The notes beneath the pieces are model-generated. The model ran no database searches, was not told the DNA's origin, and saw nothing but the letters and a program-made list of their open reading frames with translations. A program made the translations under genes and the position numbers. From Kiritimatiellia bacterium (lineage in GTDB: Bacteria > Verrucomicrobiota > Kiritimatiellia > SLAD01), in assembly GCA_007128275.1 (NCBI GenBank), contig SKXR01000134.1, positions 1-35,234 on the forward strand: a stretch of 35,234 bases of DNA, in the 5' to 3' direction. Within the stretch, counting starts at the first letter, position 1. Every line of letters starts with the position of its first letter. This document shows, piece after piece, positions 26,197-35,234 of the stretch.

Positions 26197-26860
26197 GGGG
26201 CTTGAAGCGCTTTGTCGTATAGGTGCGTAGAGCGGAGATGACAGGCTCGATGGCGGGATATGGCTGATACCCTTTCGGCGTGATCAGAAAGCCCCAGGAC
26301 AGCGGTTGCATGATGGACAGCCCGTACACGATTCGCCAATACCACAAATACTTCTGCATACAGGGGGCGACCAATACCTCGTGTTGGCCAAGATTCGAAC
26401 GCTCTACAAAGCGATGGGCGATATCACGGAAGAAGGCCAGGGAATGATCGTGGTTCCATCCGAGGACGTTCAACACCCAATTTCCATTGTTGGGGACCGT
26501 GATGAAAACGAGACTTCCATGCGTCTCCACGCTCCTGGCCAATTCGTTCATTAACTCGTAATGATAATTAATATGTTCAAGCGTTTCCATGCATAAGATT
26601 ACTTCGGGCCTGTATCCGGTAATAATATCGCGTATCTGACCTATTGAGTCAGGCTCGTTGAAGTTGACAATGTAATCGACCGAAGGCTTGGGTTGGTAAT
26701 CCACAATGCGATAGTCGTGCGCTGACTTTTCAATGAGACCGTACTTGATGGCAAAAGCACTTTTCGGGTCGCATCCTTCCATCTTTTGCCCACCAATATC
26801 CAGCACGCGGGCATTCTCCGATAGGCGGGTCGCAAAATCGATTCTATCTATGGTCATCAT
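26186..26860 (-). CDS. Class I SAM-dependent methyltransferase
   Basis: ARVLDIGGQKMEG..., PEVILCMETLEHINYHYELMNELARSVETHGSLVFITVPN. Confidence 0.82.
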   Translation of the reverse strand: MMTIDRIDFATRLSENARVLDIGGQKMEGCDPKSAFAIKYGLIEKSAHDYRIVDYQPKPSVDYIVNFNEPDSIGQIRDIITGYRPEVILCMETLEHINYHYELMNELARSVETHGSLVFITVPNNGNWVLNVLGWNHDHSLAFFRDIAHRFVERSNLGQHEVLVAPCMQKYLWYWRIVYGLSIMQPLSWGFLITPKGYQPYPAIEPVISALRTYTTKRFKPRTP

Positions 26861-27110
26861 GCGCTAGAAGCCCTTTCCCTTATTCGGCTTGTCGTCCCAT
26901 GTCGTCGAGGTTCCGTCGTCGCCATTCCCCGCGCGCTATTAAGCCGTTTACGCGCTTCATTGACCAGTAAAGAGTTGGCTCTATCCGAAGCCCTGCGCAA
27001 TTCGGGAGGATTGCCATTCCCCGCTCCGGGGGCCCGATCCTTGTCATCGGGCGCCAAGGGAAATGAGTTGCGAATCTATCTGCATATTATACATTCAGGC
27101 GGTGATTCTT

Positions 27111-27200
27111 ATGATGCAGGTCCTTCACATCTTGCCCGATCCAGGGCTGAGTGGGTGAAGCCATATGGTCCGTGCGTTGCCGATTTCCTTTAAGCCATGA
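27111..27200 (+). pseudogene. Possible N-terminal remnant of a GT4 glycosyltransferase gene
   Basis: Frame reads MMQVLHILPDPGLSG*SHMVRALPISFKP*, resembling a GT4 N-terminus interrupted by one in-frame stop. Confidence 0.25.
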
Positions 27201-29695
27201 AGAATAGAGAACATTACGAAACACCTCGCGTCCGGGGGTTGTCCGCCCACAATTATTTCCTGCTCGGCATCGTCGGGTTGGCGCTGTTGGTCTGCCGGAA
27301 CGTGCTCTTGCCTGATCGCGTGCTGTTTACTACGGACGACAATATCGGTCATATGTATATGTGGAAGAATATGCTTCCCTATGGGTGGTGGGCTGGCTGG
27401 TATGACTCCGAACTGTTGGGTTCGGCCAGTCCGGTAATGTTCAACTTAACCACGTTCCTGCTCTACCTCCTCCCTGCGGGCTTCTTCAATAATTGGATCA
27501 ATATCTTCGATCTAGTGGTCGGTTCCTTTTTCTTGATGCGTTTTCTTCGACTGCGTCACCTCTCCTGGAGCGCCTGCGCCTTGGGTGTTCTGACCACGTA
27601 TTGGGTGGGCAGCAATTTCACGCTGATCTATGCCGGCCATATTGGGAAGTTTGGCATTCTGCTTTGGGTCCCCATCTTCCTGTGGCTTACCGAAAAGGCC
27701 TTGCAGCGCGACTCGCTGCGCCATGCTTTGCTCGCGGGCGGTGCGCTGGGCGCAACCTTCCTCGAGCAGGCGGATGTGGCCTTCTTCTTCGCGCTGGCCC
27801 TGGGACCCTATGCCTTGTTTGCGTGGTGGCGGACCTTCGGACGCTGGGACGGAAGGCTCGTGCGTTTTGCCGTCGTGCTCTTCGGCACCGCCATCCTGTT
27901 GGCTGTGCATCCGCTGTTGAGCGGTTATCAGGCTGCCGTAGAAGGGGTGAGCTCCGTGCAGGAAGAGGATCCTGCGGCCAAATGGGAGTTTGTGACACAG
28001 TGGAGTTGGCCGCCGGAAGAGTCCATCGATTTCATTGCGCCCGGATTTACCGGATGGCGAACCGGAGAACCGACCGGCCCGTACACCGGTCGGATGGGGC
28101 GCTCCGCGGGATGGGAAGAAACCGGGCAGGGTTTCCAGAATTTCAAATTGGAGAATCAGTATATTGGCGCCCTTCCGATTCTGTTCGCGATCATGGCCCT
28201 GTTCCTCGTTTGGCGACGTCGCGCCCCGGAGCATGCCAAGCGCGAGATCTACTTCTGGTTCTTGGTCACGGTGCTTGCCTTGCTCTTGTCGTTTGGTAAG
28301 TATTTCCCGCTCTATGCGCTGTTCTATCAGTTGCCCATCGTCTCTTCCGTCCGGAATCCAAATAAGTTCCTCCAAGTGTTCCAACTTGCGTTGGGTATCC
28401 TTTCCGCATACGGGTTGCATGAACTGTTGCGGCAATCCGTTGCCGATGGCGGCAAGGCGTTGCGCTTTCGCGATATCCGGCCGGTGGCCATGGGCGGCTT
28501 ACTGGTCGGCGTAGTGTTGATCGTCTGGGGCATCGGATCGATGGCGGCCTGGGATTCGTTGGTCGACCGATTTGCCCAGGCGGGGTGGGGGCGCGCGGCA
28601 ACCGTGATTGTCGAGAATCGAGTATGGGCGCTTTTGCACGGTGGCGTCATGGCCTGTCTCGGAGTGGCGATGTGGTACTTGCTCACGGCACAGCGTAGGC
28701 CGGGCGTGCGGGCGCCAACGATCATGGCATGGAGCCTGATCGGCGTGGTGATCGTTGACGTACTGTTCCTTTCCAGGCATTACGTGCAGACCGTTGAAGC
28801 CACGGCCTTTGAGTCGAATCCTGTCATCGAAAGGATTCGCGCGGATCGTTCCGGCTCCCGTGTGGCCCTTGTGACGCAGGAGGGATTCTACAACCAATGG
28901 CTTTCTCAACTCTTCCCGTACCACGACATCAAGACCATCAATGTGGCGCAGATGCCGCGTATGCCGATCGCCTATCAGCAGTATCTTGCGGCAGTGGGTG
29001 GCAATCCCATACGGCACTGGGAATTGGGCGCGGTGGGTTATATTCTGGGGCCAGCCCATATCTGGAACCAGATTACGAATGAACCGACTCTCCAAGACCG
29101 TTTCGAACTGTTTTTTGCGTATACCACGGAACCCATAGCTGGGGGTGTCCGAGTCATTCCAGCGACGGAACAACGTCCGGGACAGCACGTGTTGCTGCGT
29201 CACCTTGCACCGCATCCCCGATACGCCTTGGTCGCCGGGTGGGAGGTCATGGACGATGCCGCTGCGCTGAGACGTTTGGCATCGCCGACATTTACTCCGT
29301 TTGAACAGGTATTGATCGCTTCGGATTCGGTTTCGGAAGGGTTTCCCGAACCGGAAGGACAAGGCATAAGCGGTTCGGTCCGAACGGTCCGGTACCGTCC
29401 AGGCTATGTCCAATTACGCGTATCGGCTGAGGAACCCTCGATCCTGCGTTTGGCCGATAAGCACAACCCGCACTGGAAGGCCGAGGTAAACGGTGTCCCC
29501 GTACCCGTGCTGCGGGTCGATTATCTGATGCAGGGGGTGTATGTCGCACCGGGACTCCACGATGTGACGCTGCGCTATGCGCCGCCCACCGTGACCTTGT
29601 GGGTACAAGGCCTTGGCATGGCCCTTTGTGTCGGCGCCCTCATCCTGCTCCTGCGGGAACGTGTCCATGGCTTGCCACCGTCTCCCTCATCATGA
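27197..29695 (+). CDS. YfhO-like / GT-C type polytopic membrane protein
   Basis: Multiple TM segments. C-terminal periplasmic pattern RLADKHNPHWKAEVNGVPVPVLRVDYLMQGVYVAPGLHDVTLRYAPPTVTLW followed by a TM, as in YfhO-family proteins. Confidence 0.75.
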   Translation: MKNREHYETPRVRGLSAHNYFLLGIVGLALLVCRNVLLPDRVLFTTDDNIGHMYMWKNMLPYGWWAGWYDSELLGSASPVMFNLTTFLLYLLPAGFFNNWINIFDLVVGSFFLMRFLRLRHLSWSACALGVLTTYWVGSNFTLIYAGHIGKFGILLWVPIFLWLTEKALQRDSLRHALLAGGALGATFLEQADVAFFFALALGPYALFAWWRTFGRWDGRLVRFAVVLFGTAILLAVHPLLSGYQAAVEGVSSVQEEDPAAKWEFVTQWSWPPEESIDFIAPGFTGWRTGEPTGPYTGRMGRSAGWEETGQGFQNFKLENQYIGALPILFAIMALFLVWRRRAPEHAKREIYFWFLVTVLALLLSFGKYFPLYALFYQLPIVSSVRNPNKFLQVFQLALGILSAYGLHELLRQSVADGGKALRFRDIRPVAMGGLLVGVVLIVWGIGSMAAWDSLVDRFAQAGWGRAATVIVENRVWALLHGGVMACLGVAMWYLLTAQRRPGVRAPTIMAWSLIGVVIVDVLFLSRHYVQTVEATAFESNPVIERIRADRSGSRVALVTQEGFYNQWLSQLFPYHDIKTINVAQMPRMPIAYQQYLAAVGGNPIRHWELGAVGYILGPAHIWNQITNEPTLQDRFELFFAYTTEPIAGGVRVIPATEQRPGQHVLLRHLAPHPRYALVAGWEVMDDAAALRRLASPTFTPFEQVLIASDSVSEGFPEPEGQGISGSVRTVRYRPGYVQLRVSAEEPSILRLADKHNPHWKAEVNGVPVPVLRVDYLMQGVYVAPGLHDVTLRYAPPTVTLWVQGLGMALCVGALILLLRERVHGLPPSPSS

Positions 29696-30684
29696 AGAAC
29701 ACGAATGCAGACATCGCCATCATTGTCCCTTTCAATGCATGGACGGGGTGGGTTGTCGACTGTGTAGAGGCCATCAGCCGTCTGAACGGGCTGCACCGAG
29801 GTTGGACCCTGTGGCTTGTCCCGGACGACGAACCGACCGCAGCATGGCGCGAGCGGCTCGCGCCGTATCAGTCCGGGCTTTCCCTCGAAATCCTGCCCAC
29901 CGGTTTCGGTAATCCTTCACAGAAACGCAACGCGGTCCTGCACCGGACAAAAGCGCCGGTGATTGCGTTGATCGATTCCGATGCCTGGCCCGAGTCGGAT
30001 TGGTTGATGAATGCCCTGAACCATTTCAACAATGACATCGGCGTGGTGACCGGTCCCAACCTGACCCCGACTGATGATGAATTATCGCGGCGCGTGTGTG
30101 GCCGTGTGATGGAAAGTCCCATTGGATTCGGTGAAGGCTATATTCGTCATGTGTCGACCGAAGCCCGTGACGTGCGTGAGATGCCCACATGCAATATGGT
30201 GTATCGTCGGCCGCCGGATCTTCGTTTTCATGAAGAACTGGCCACCGGTGAGGATATGGTGTTTTGCTCCGAGATGCGCGCAGCGGGGTGTCGCGTTGTC
30301 TACCGCCCGGATGTACGCGTGTATCACCATCGCCGCAAGCTGCTGCGTCCTTTCATGCAACAATTTTTCGGTTACGGACTTAACAAGGGTCGCTTGTGGC
30401 GGATGGGCAGTGACATCGCCTATCGCTGGCACGCTCTTCCCACGCTGTTCTTGCTCTATCTGGCGGTTGCTGTGCTCGGGACCCCGTTGGTCGGGGGCTG
30501 GATGGCATGGGCGTTGTGGATACCTCTGCTGGCCTATTTATTGGTGGTGACCGTTGAAAGCGCGCGCATGGCCGGATCATTCGGGGAGTTTATACTCTGC
30601 ATCCCCGCCTTCTTGGCCAGTCATCTATCGTATGGGGCCGGTTACCTCGCAGGGTATCTCAAACCTCCGCAGGCTATCCGCTGA
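29692..30684 (+). CDS. Family 2 glycosyltransferase with C-terminal TM segments
   Basis: IAIIVPFNAWTGWVVDCVEAIS, ALIDSDAWPESDWL, MPTCNMVYRRPP, GEDMVFCSEMRAAGCRVVYRPDVRVYHH. ATGA overlap with the upstream gene. Confidence 0.85.
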   Translation: MKNTNADIAIIVPFNAWTGWVVDCVEAISRLNGLHRGWTLWLVPDDEPTAAWRERLAPYQSGLSLEILPTGFGNPSQKRNAVLHRTKAPVIALIDSDAWPESDWLMNALNHFNNDIGVVTGPNLTPTDDELSRRVCGRVMESPIGFGEGYIRHVSTEARDVREMPTCNMVYRRPPDLRFHEELATGEDMVFCSEMRAAGCRVVYRPDVRVYHHRRKLLRPFMQQFFGYGLNKGRLWRMGSDIAYRWHALPTLFLLYLAVAVLGTPLVGGWMAWALWIPLLAYLLVVTVESARMAGSFGEFILCIPAFLASHLSYGAGYLAGYLKPPQAIR

Positions 30685-30691
30685 GGGGCTG

Positions 30692-32473
30692 TTAATCATC
30701 ATCCGCGGGTTTCAGGTCAATCGCGCCTCTGATGATGTCGAGCCGCATTTCGTCGAGGCCTTTGATTTCGCTGCACGCTTCAAAGAGATCCTGCAACGAA
30801 AGCAATTCCTCGAGCAGGATGTAGCGCGCGACATCGCCGCCTTGCGCCATGACGGTGATCTCCACCTTGTTCCCGTCCTGCGCCAGGGTAAACGCCAGAT
30901 CATCCTTGCGAACGCGATAGGTCAGTATTTCCACGGGCAAACGATAGACAAAGAACTCTTCGTTTCGGAAAGCCCGTACCAAATGGTTTAACAGGAATTC
31001 CGCGATATCGAAGCTCGGAAATTCCAAGACGATGTTGGACGGCCCTTGCTCTTCCTCGCCTTCTTTCGTGCGCAGGCCCGAACCGCCGCGCAGAAAGATG
31101 TTGAGCAGGGGCGGCGCGGCAAGCGTGGTGAGCATGGTCATCATGATCGCGGCGCCAAAGATTTCCTTCGGAATGGCGCCGGCCGCCAAGCCGATTCCGG
31201 CCACGATCAAGGCCACTTCCCCGCGCGGGAGCATGCCGAGCCCGATGCGCATGGAGCCGCGCGTATTGAATCCGGTCAGCCAACCCGCCGCGCCGCAACC
31301 CAGAACCTTTGAGCCGACGGCGAACACGGTGTACACGGAACCGAATACCAGCATGCCCTGCATGGCGCTGAGATCCACCAACATGCCCATCACGCAGAAG
31401 AAGATGGGCACGAGGGCGTGGTAAATGTTGTGCAATTGATTCTGGATCAGATCCACCAGATCGGTCTGAGAAAGCGCCAACCCGGAAATGTACGCGCCGA
31501 TAATCATGGCCAAGCCCGCCATTTCCGACAACCCCGCGAGGAATAGCGCCAAGCCGAGTGAAATGTAGGCGATGGTGCCGGGATTCTTGACCGTCTTAAC
31601 GAACCCCGCAATGCGCTTTGCCGAGAGCAGGCCGACGGAGGTAAGAATCAACCAGAATCCGATGCCCTTGGCGGCGATCCAGGCGATCTGTCCCCAGCTA
31701 ATCTCGCCTCCGGCTTGTTCCACCTTCGTAATGCCCGTGACGATGGCCAGAATGATGATGCACAATACATCGTCGAGGACCGCGGCCGACAAGATGGTCA
31801 CGCCCTCCGGCGAATCCATTTTCTTGTGCTCAGACAGAATGCGCGCGGTGATGCCCACGGAGGTGGCGGTGGAAATGGCGCCGAGAAACAGGGCGGTGGG
31901 ATGCATCCAGGAATCCGCCATATTGAACCAGAGCGCGCACCACACCCCGAACAGGAATGAGAACAGAATGCCGCCGATGCCGACCACCGTGCCCTTGAAC
32001 GAATAACGCAGGAACATGGCCACGTCCGTTTCCAGACCCGACATGAAGAGAAGCAGGATCGAAGCCAGTACGGCGATCCCGTACAGCTCGGTGGTGACGG
32101 GAATCATCCCTTCGCCCAACGGAAACAGCGCACCGATGACGGGCAGTTCAATCCCGCCCAAGGCGTATGGACCGATCAGAATGCCAACGGCGACCTCGCC
32201 GATGACACTCGGAAGATGCAGAAAACGGCGGCACAGATAGCCCGCAATGTTGGCGACGATCAGAATGATCGCCAGATCCATCATGAGCCGGACAATCGGA
32301 TCGCCGCCGTGTTCCAAGCCGTCGCCGGGCGAAAAGGCCCACGCGCCCAGGGGCACCATACACAGCAGGGCGACGGCAAAGATCAAGCGCCGTCGTATCG
32401 ATATCCCGGAATCTGGTATCCCACTGTTCATGCGTGCCGAAACACCCGCAGCCATGCAGAAGACATGCCTCAA
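30692..32473 (-). CDS. Cation:proton antiporter (CPA2/Kef-type) with C-terminal cytoplasmic domain
   Basis: FLHLPSVIGEVAVGILIGPYALGGIEL, LFMSGLETDVAMFLRY, SVGITARILSEHKKMDSPEGVTILSAAVLDDVLCIIILAIV, GMLPRGEVALIVAGIGL. Confidence 0.88.
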   Translation of the reverse strand: MRHVFCMAAGVSARMNSGIPDSGISIRRRLIFAVALLCMVPLGAWAFSPGDGLEHGGDPIVRLMMDLAIILIVANIAGYLCRRFLHLPSVIGEVAVGILIGPYALGGIELPVIGALFPLGEGMIPVTTELYGIAVLASILLLFMSGLETDVAMFLRYSFKGTVVGIGGILFSFLFGVWCALWFNMADSWMHPTALFLGAISTATSVGITARILSEHKKMDSPEGVTILSAAVLDDVLCIIILAIVTGITKVEQAGGEISWGQIAWIAAKGIGFWLILTSVGLLSAKRIAGFVKTVKNPGTIAYISLGLALFLAGLSEMAGLAMIIGAYISGLALSQTDLVDLIQNQLHNIYHALVPIFFCVMGMLVDLSAMQGMLVFGSVYTVFAVGSKVLGCGAAGWLTGFNTRGSMRIGLGMLPRGEVALIVAGIGLAAGAIPKEIFGAAIMMTMLTTLAAPPLLNIFLRGGSGLRTKEGEEEQGPSNIVLEFPSFDIAEFLLNHLVRAFRNEEFFVYRLPVEILTYRVRKDDLAFTLAQDGNKVEITVMAQGGDVARYILLEELLSLQDLFEACSEIKGLDEMRLDIIRGAIDLKPADDD

Positions 32474-32501
32474 AGCGAATCAAAAGGCCAAGCTTTGCCC
32501 G

Positions 32502-35222
32502 CTATTCCTTCTGCGGCGCGGCAGACGCTTGGCGGGCCGGTTGCGCGAAGACATCCGGTTCCACCTGTATACGAGCGTCCACGATACGGCATCCCTTGCC
32601 CGGTTCCAAGGCAAAGATGGGATTGAGGTCGAGCTCCAAGATCTCCGGCACATCTTCGACGAGCAGGGAGATCCGAAGCAGGATCTCCTTGATGGCATCG
32701 ATGTCCGCGGGAAGGTGGCCCCGGTAGCCCTCGAGCAGGCGATGTCCGCGAATTTCCCGGATCATGTTGTCCACGTCCTGATCCGTCAACGGAGTCACCC
32801 GGAAACAGATGTCGGCCAAGATCTCGACGTGCACGCCGCCCAATCCGAAAGCGACCAGTGGCCCGAATACCGGGTCGTTGGTCACACCGACCATGACCTC
32901 CACGCCTCCGGAAACCATGGGCTGAACGAGAACACCTTCCATCGCGTCCAGTTGATCGATTTCCACCAGCTTTCTCTGAATCTCCTCAAACGCGTTGCTC
33001 ACCGCGTCGCTGTTTTTCAGTCCCAGATACACGGCGCCCATGTCTGACTTATGGACGATGGTGAGGGAGGCGAGTTTCACCGCCACGGGATAGCCGATCT
33101 GGTCCGCGAGGGCAACGGCCTCTTTCGCGCTCTTTGCCACGCCCCCGTCCCCGACAGGCAGCTTGTAGGCTTGCAGTACGTTGCGCGTTTCCTCGGTGGA
33201 CAACCAACCGGCGCCGCGGTCCGCCAGCGCTTTCTGGCAGATGGCGCGCGCCTGATTAGGGTCGATGTCCGTGAACTCGGGGATCATGCCCGGGGGCTCG
33301 CGCAACCAGGCGGCATAGTTCGCCACTTTGCTCATCACTCGCGCCGCCGATTCCGGAAAGGCATAGACCGGTATGGCTTCCCCTTCGCTGACACGTAAAG
33401 GATCATGAGTACCTTCCTCGACCATCAGACATGCAAGTACCGTCTTGTTTTCGGCGCCCTGTGCTCGCGCGGATCTCACGCCTTCCTCGATGGCGGCGTC
33501 AATGGCCGTGTTCTTGGCCGTGCCGACGGGAATATAGATAACGATCACCATGTCCACGTCGTCATCGAGCAGAACCGCTTCCACCGTCTTGCGAAAATGC
33601 TCGGGCGGGGCGGAGGCGATCATGTCGACCGGATTGCCGACGGCCGCCGCCGTGGGGAGAAATTCCTTGAGATAGGTTTGAATCTTTTCGTTCAGCTCCG
33701 GTACCAGCAACCCGTTGGCTTCGCAGGTATCCGAGCAGAGAATACCGGGTCCCCCGGCATTGGTGACCACCCCGACGCGGTTGCCGGCGGGTAACGGTTG
33801 ACTGGAGAGTGCCGCAGCCAAATCGAACATTTCTTCCAGCGTATCGCAGCGCAGCACGCCTGTCTGCTGGAAGAGCGCTTCCACCGGCGTATCTGCGGCG
33901 GCGAGGGCCGCCGTGTGCGAACCCGCGGCCCGGCGCCCGGCGGTGGTGCGGCCGCCCTTCACGCAAACAATGGGCTTGCTCCGACTCACGCGGCGCGCAA
34001 TACGCGCGAAGCGACGCGGGTTCTTGATGGATTCCATGTAGAGCAAAATCACGTTGGTTTTGTCGTCGCCTTCCCAGTATTGGAGTAAGTCGTTGCCGGA
34101 CACGTCTGCCTTGTTTCCAATGCTGACGAAGGTGGACAGGCCAAGTTTGAGTCGCTTCGCCAACGCGAGGATAGCCAGTCCCAGAGCGCCGCTTTGCGAA
34201 GACATACCGACGGTGCCGTGCGGCGGGAACACGGGGGAGAACGACGCGTTGAGCAAGACTTCGGGGTCGGAATTGAGCAATCCCAGGCAGTTCGGGCCGA
34301 CGATGCGCATACCATACCCGCGCGCCTTGTCCACCAACGCTTCTTGGAGCAGTCGCCCCTCCTCATTGGTTTCCGCAAAACCGGCCGAGATCACGATCAG
34401 CGCGCGAACGCCGAGCGCGGCGCAATCATCGACCGCAGACATTACCGCGTCGCGGGGAACAACGATGACGGCCAGATCGACGGCTTCCGGAAGATCCCGA
34501 ACGGACGCATAAGCGCGCATCGAGCAAATGACCTTGGCCTTCGGGTTTACCGGATAGATGCAGCCCTGAAAACGGTTCAGGACCAGGCCTTCCATAATGC
34601 GATAGCCGATGGACGTCGGGTTTCGGGATGCACCGACGACCGCCACCGATTGCGGTTTGAAGAAGGGCCGAATCGAGGCCGCCGTAAAGAGGCGGTCGCG
34701 CATTTCCGTACGGGCTACGCTGTCGGCGCCGGGCAACACCGAGAATTGAACCGTGACAAATCCGTCGTTGTATTGCTCGGTCACCGGAAAACCGGAATGC
34801 CGGAAGACTTCCAGCATGGCCTTGTTCCCCGTATGTGTGATCGCCTTGAACTCCGTGAAGCCGTGTTGAATAGCCAGCAGCGCGAGCCGTTCCAGCAGCA
34901 GGGTTCCCAGTCCTTTGCCTTGAAAAGCGTCCTCCACGGTCACGGCAACCTCCGCAGTCACTTCATCGGACGCAAAGTAGGAACCCGCAGCGATAATGCG
35001 TTGTTCGCCTTCAGCGAATCGGTTCACAATCATGGTCAACACCTTTTTGGGGTCGGTATCGTCGCACATTTGTTCGATCGCCGATTCGCCGGGTTTGCTG
35101 TCCGTAAAGAAACGGTTGCGTCTCGATTCGGGGGAGAGCCGTTTAAAGAAGGCCGCCAGGGACGGGCCGTCTTCCGGTGTCGCCACGTGGACGGTGGCCG
35201 TGGTGCCGTCTCGGAGGATCAA
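32502..35222 (-). CDS. GNAT - NDP-forming acyl-CoA synthetase fusion (Pat-like protein acetyltransferase / acetate-CoA ligase), probably 5'-truncated by the window edge
   Basis: N-terminal GNAT (AFQGKGLGTLLLERLALLAIQHGFTEFKAITHTGNKAMLEVFRHSGF), CoA-binding (SVAVVGASRNPTSIGYRIMEGL), ligase (GIMRIVGPNCLGLLN-like segment, SHTAAL), ATP-grasp (PVAVKLASLTIVHKSDMGAVYLGL...DLNPIFAL). Frame is open to the window end; listed start is TTG. Confidence 0.88.
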   Translation of the reverse strand: MILRDGTTATVHVATPEDGPSLAAFFKRLSPESRRNRFFTDSKPGESAIEQMCDDTDPKKVLTMIVNRFAEGEQRIIAAGSYFASDEVTAEVAVTVEDAFQGKGLGTLLLERLALLAIQHGFTEFKAITHTGNKAMLEVFRHSGFPVTEQYNDGFVTVQFSVLPGADSVARTEMRDRLFTAASIRPFFKPQSVAVVGASRNPTSIGYRIMEGLVLNRFQGCIYPVNPKAKVICSMRAYASVRDLPEAVDLAVIVVPRDAVMSAVDDCAALGVRALIVISAGFAETNEEGRLLQEALVDKARGYGMRIVGPNCLGLLNSDPEVLLNASFSPVFPPHGTVGMSSQSGALGLAILALAKRLKLGLSTFVSIGNKADVSGNDLLQYWEGDDKTNVILLYMESIKNPRRFARIARRVSRSKPIVCVKGGRTTAGRRAAGSHTAALAAADTPVEALFQQTGVLRCDTLEEMFDLAAALSSQPLPAGNRVGVVTNAGGPGILCSDTCEANGLLVPELNEKIQTYLKEFLPTAAAVGNPVDMIASAPPEHFRKTVEAVLLDDDVDMVIVIYIPVGTAKNTAIDAAIEEGVRSARAQGAENKTVLACLMVEEGTHDPLRVSEGEAIPVYAFPESAARVMSKVANYAAWLREPPGMIPEFTDIDPNQARAICQKALADRGAGWLSTEETRNVLQAYKLPVGDGGVAKSAKEAVALADQIGYPVAVKLASLTIVHKSDMGAVYLGLKNSDAVSNAFEEIQRKLVEIDQLDAMEGVLVQPMVSGGVEVMVGVTNDPVFGPLVAFGLGGVHVEILADICFRVTPLTDQDVDNMIREIRGHRLLEGYRGHLPADIDAIKEILLRISLLVEDVPEILELDLNPIFALEPGKGCRIVDARIQVEPDVFAQPARQASAAPQKE

Positions 35223-35234
35223 ACGACCTCGTTC

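Noticed and set aside
27512-28435. Minus 307-aa ORF, and plus alternative frame 27493..28299 (268 aa)
   Set aside because: Both overlap the YfhO-like gene, whose translation has coherent TM topology and family-like C-terminus.
30676-30700. Convergent gene ends (stops at 30684 and 30692) with a 7-bp gap
   Set aside because: Tight convergence noted, but no hairpin terminator or other structure; common in compact genomes.
32247-33047. Plus-strand ORF of 266 aa across the antiporter/GNAT-synthetase boundary
   Set aside because: Antisense to two strong genes and no domain motif.
1-35234. Search by eye for CRISPR arrays, integrases, transposases, phage genes or defence systems; tRNA-Pro considered as an island attachment site
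   Set aside because: No direct repeat-spacer pattern or mobile-element motif was found, and no integrase or duplicated tRNA 3' end was recognised near the tRNA.

Overview
This is a bacterial window (about 57% GC by eye, taxon not determined) dominated by a surface-glycan / nucleotide-sugar biosynthesis locus of about 30 kb (roughly 1.6-30.7 kb). It is flanked by a tRNA-Pro(CGG) and an M20 peptidase on the left, and by a CPA2-type cation/proton antiporter and an N-terminal-GNAT/NDP-forming acyl-CoA synthetase fusion on the right. The glycan locus encodes what looks like a full D-glycero-D-manno-heptose activation route (GmhA-like SIS isomerase, transaldolase, HddA-like GHMP kinase, HddC-like nucleotidyltransferase, GmhB-like HAD phosphatase). 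It also has three divergent UDP-glucose/GDP-mannose dehydrogenase family proteins, three SDR epimerases/dehydratases, two Gfo/Idh/MocA oxidoreductases, and several glycosyltransferases (GT2, GT4, nucleotide-diphospho-sugar type, GT39-like). A Wzx-like flippase, a YfhO-like membrane protein, FkbM and class I methyltransferases and a LamG protein complete it. The most notable observations are: (i) a UGDH-family paralogue with a GLWHQG dinucleotide motif whose catalytic Cys position reads Thr, embedded in the heptose genes; (ii) a dedicated transaldolase between gmhA and hddA; (iii) degenerate heptamer and octamer tandem repeats, including one that encodes the C-terminus of a GT39-like protein and one intergenic array with inverted octamers; (iv) an 18-codon mini-ORF bridging two genes through ATGA and TTGA overlaps; (v) a possible GT4 pseudogene remnant. 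No CRISPR, phage, transposase or restriction genes were recognised. All homology calls come from reading motifs, not from searches.
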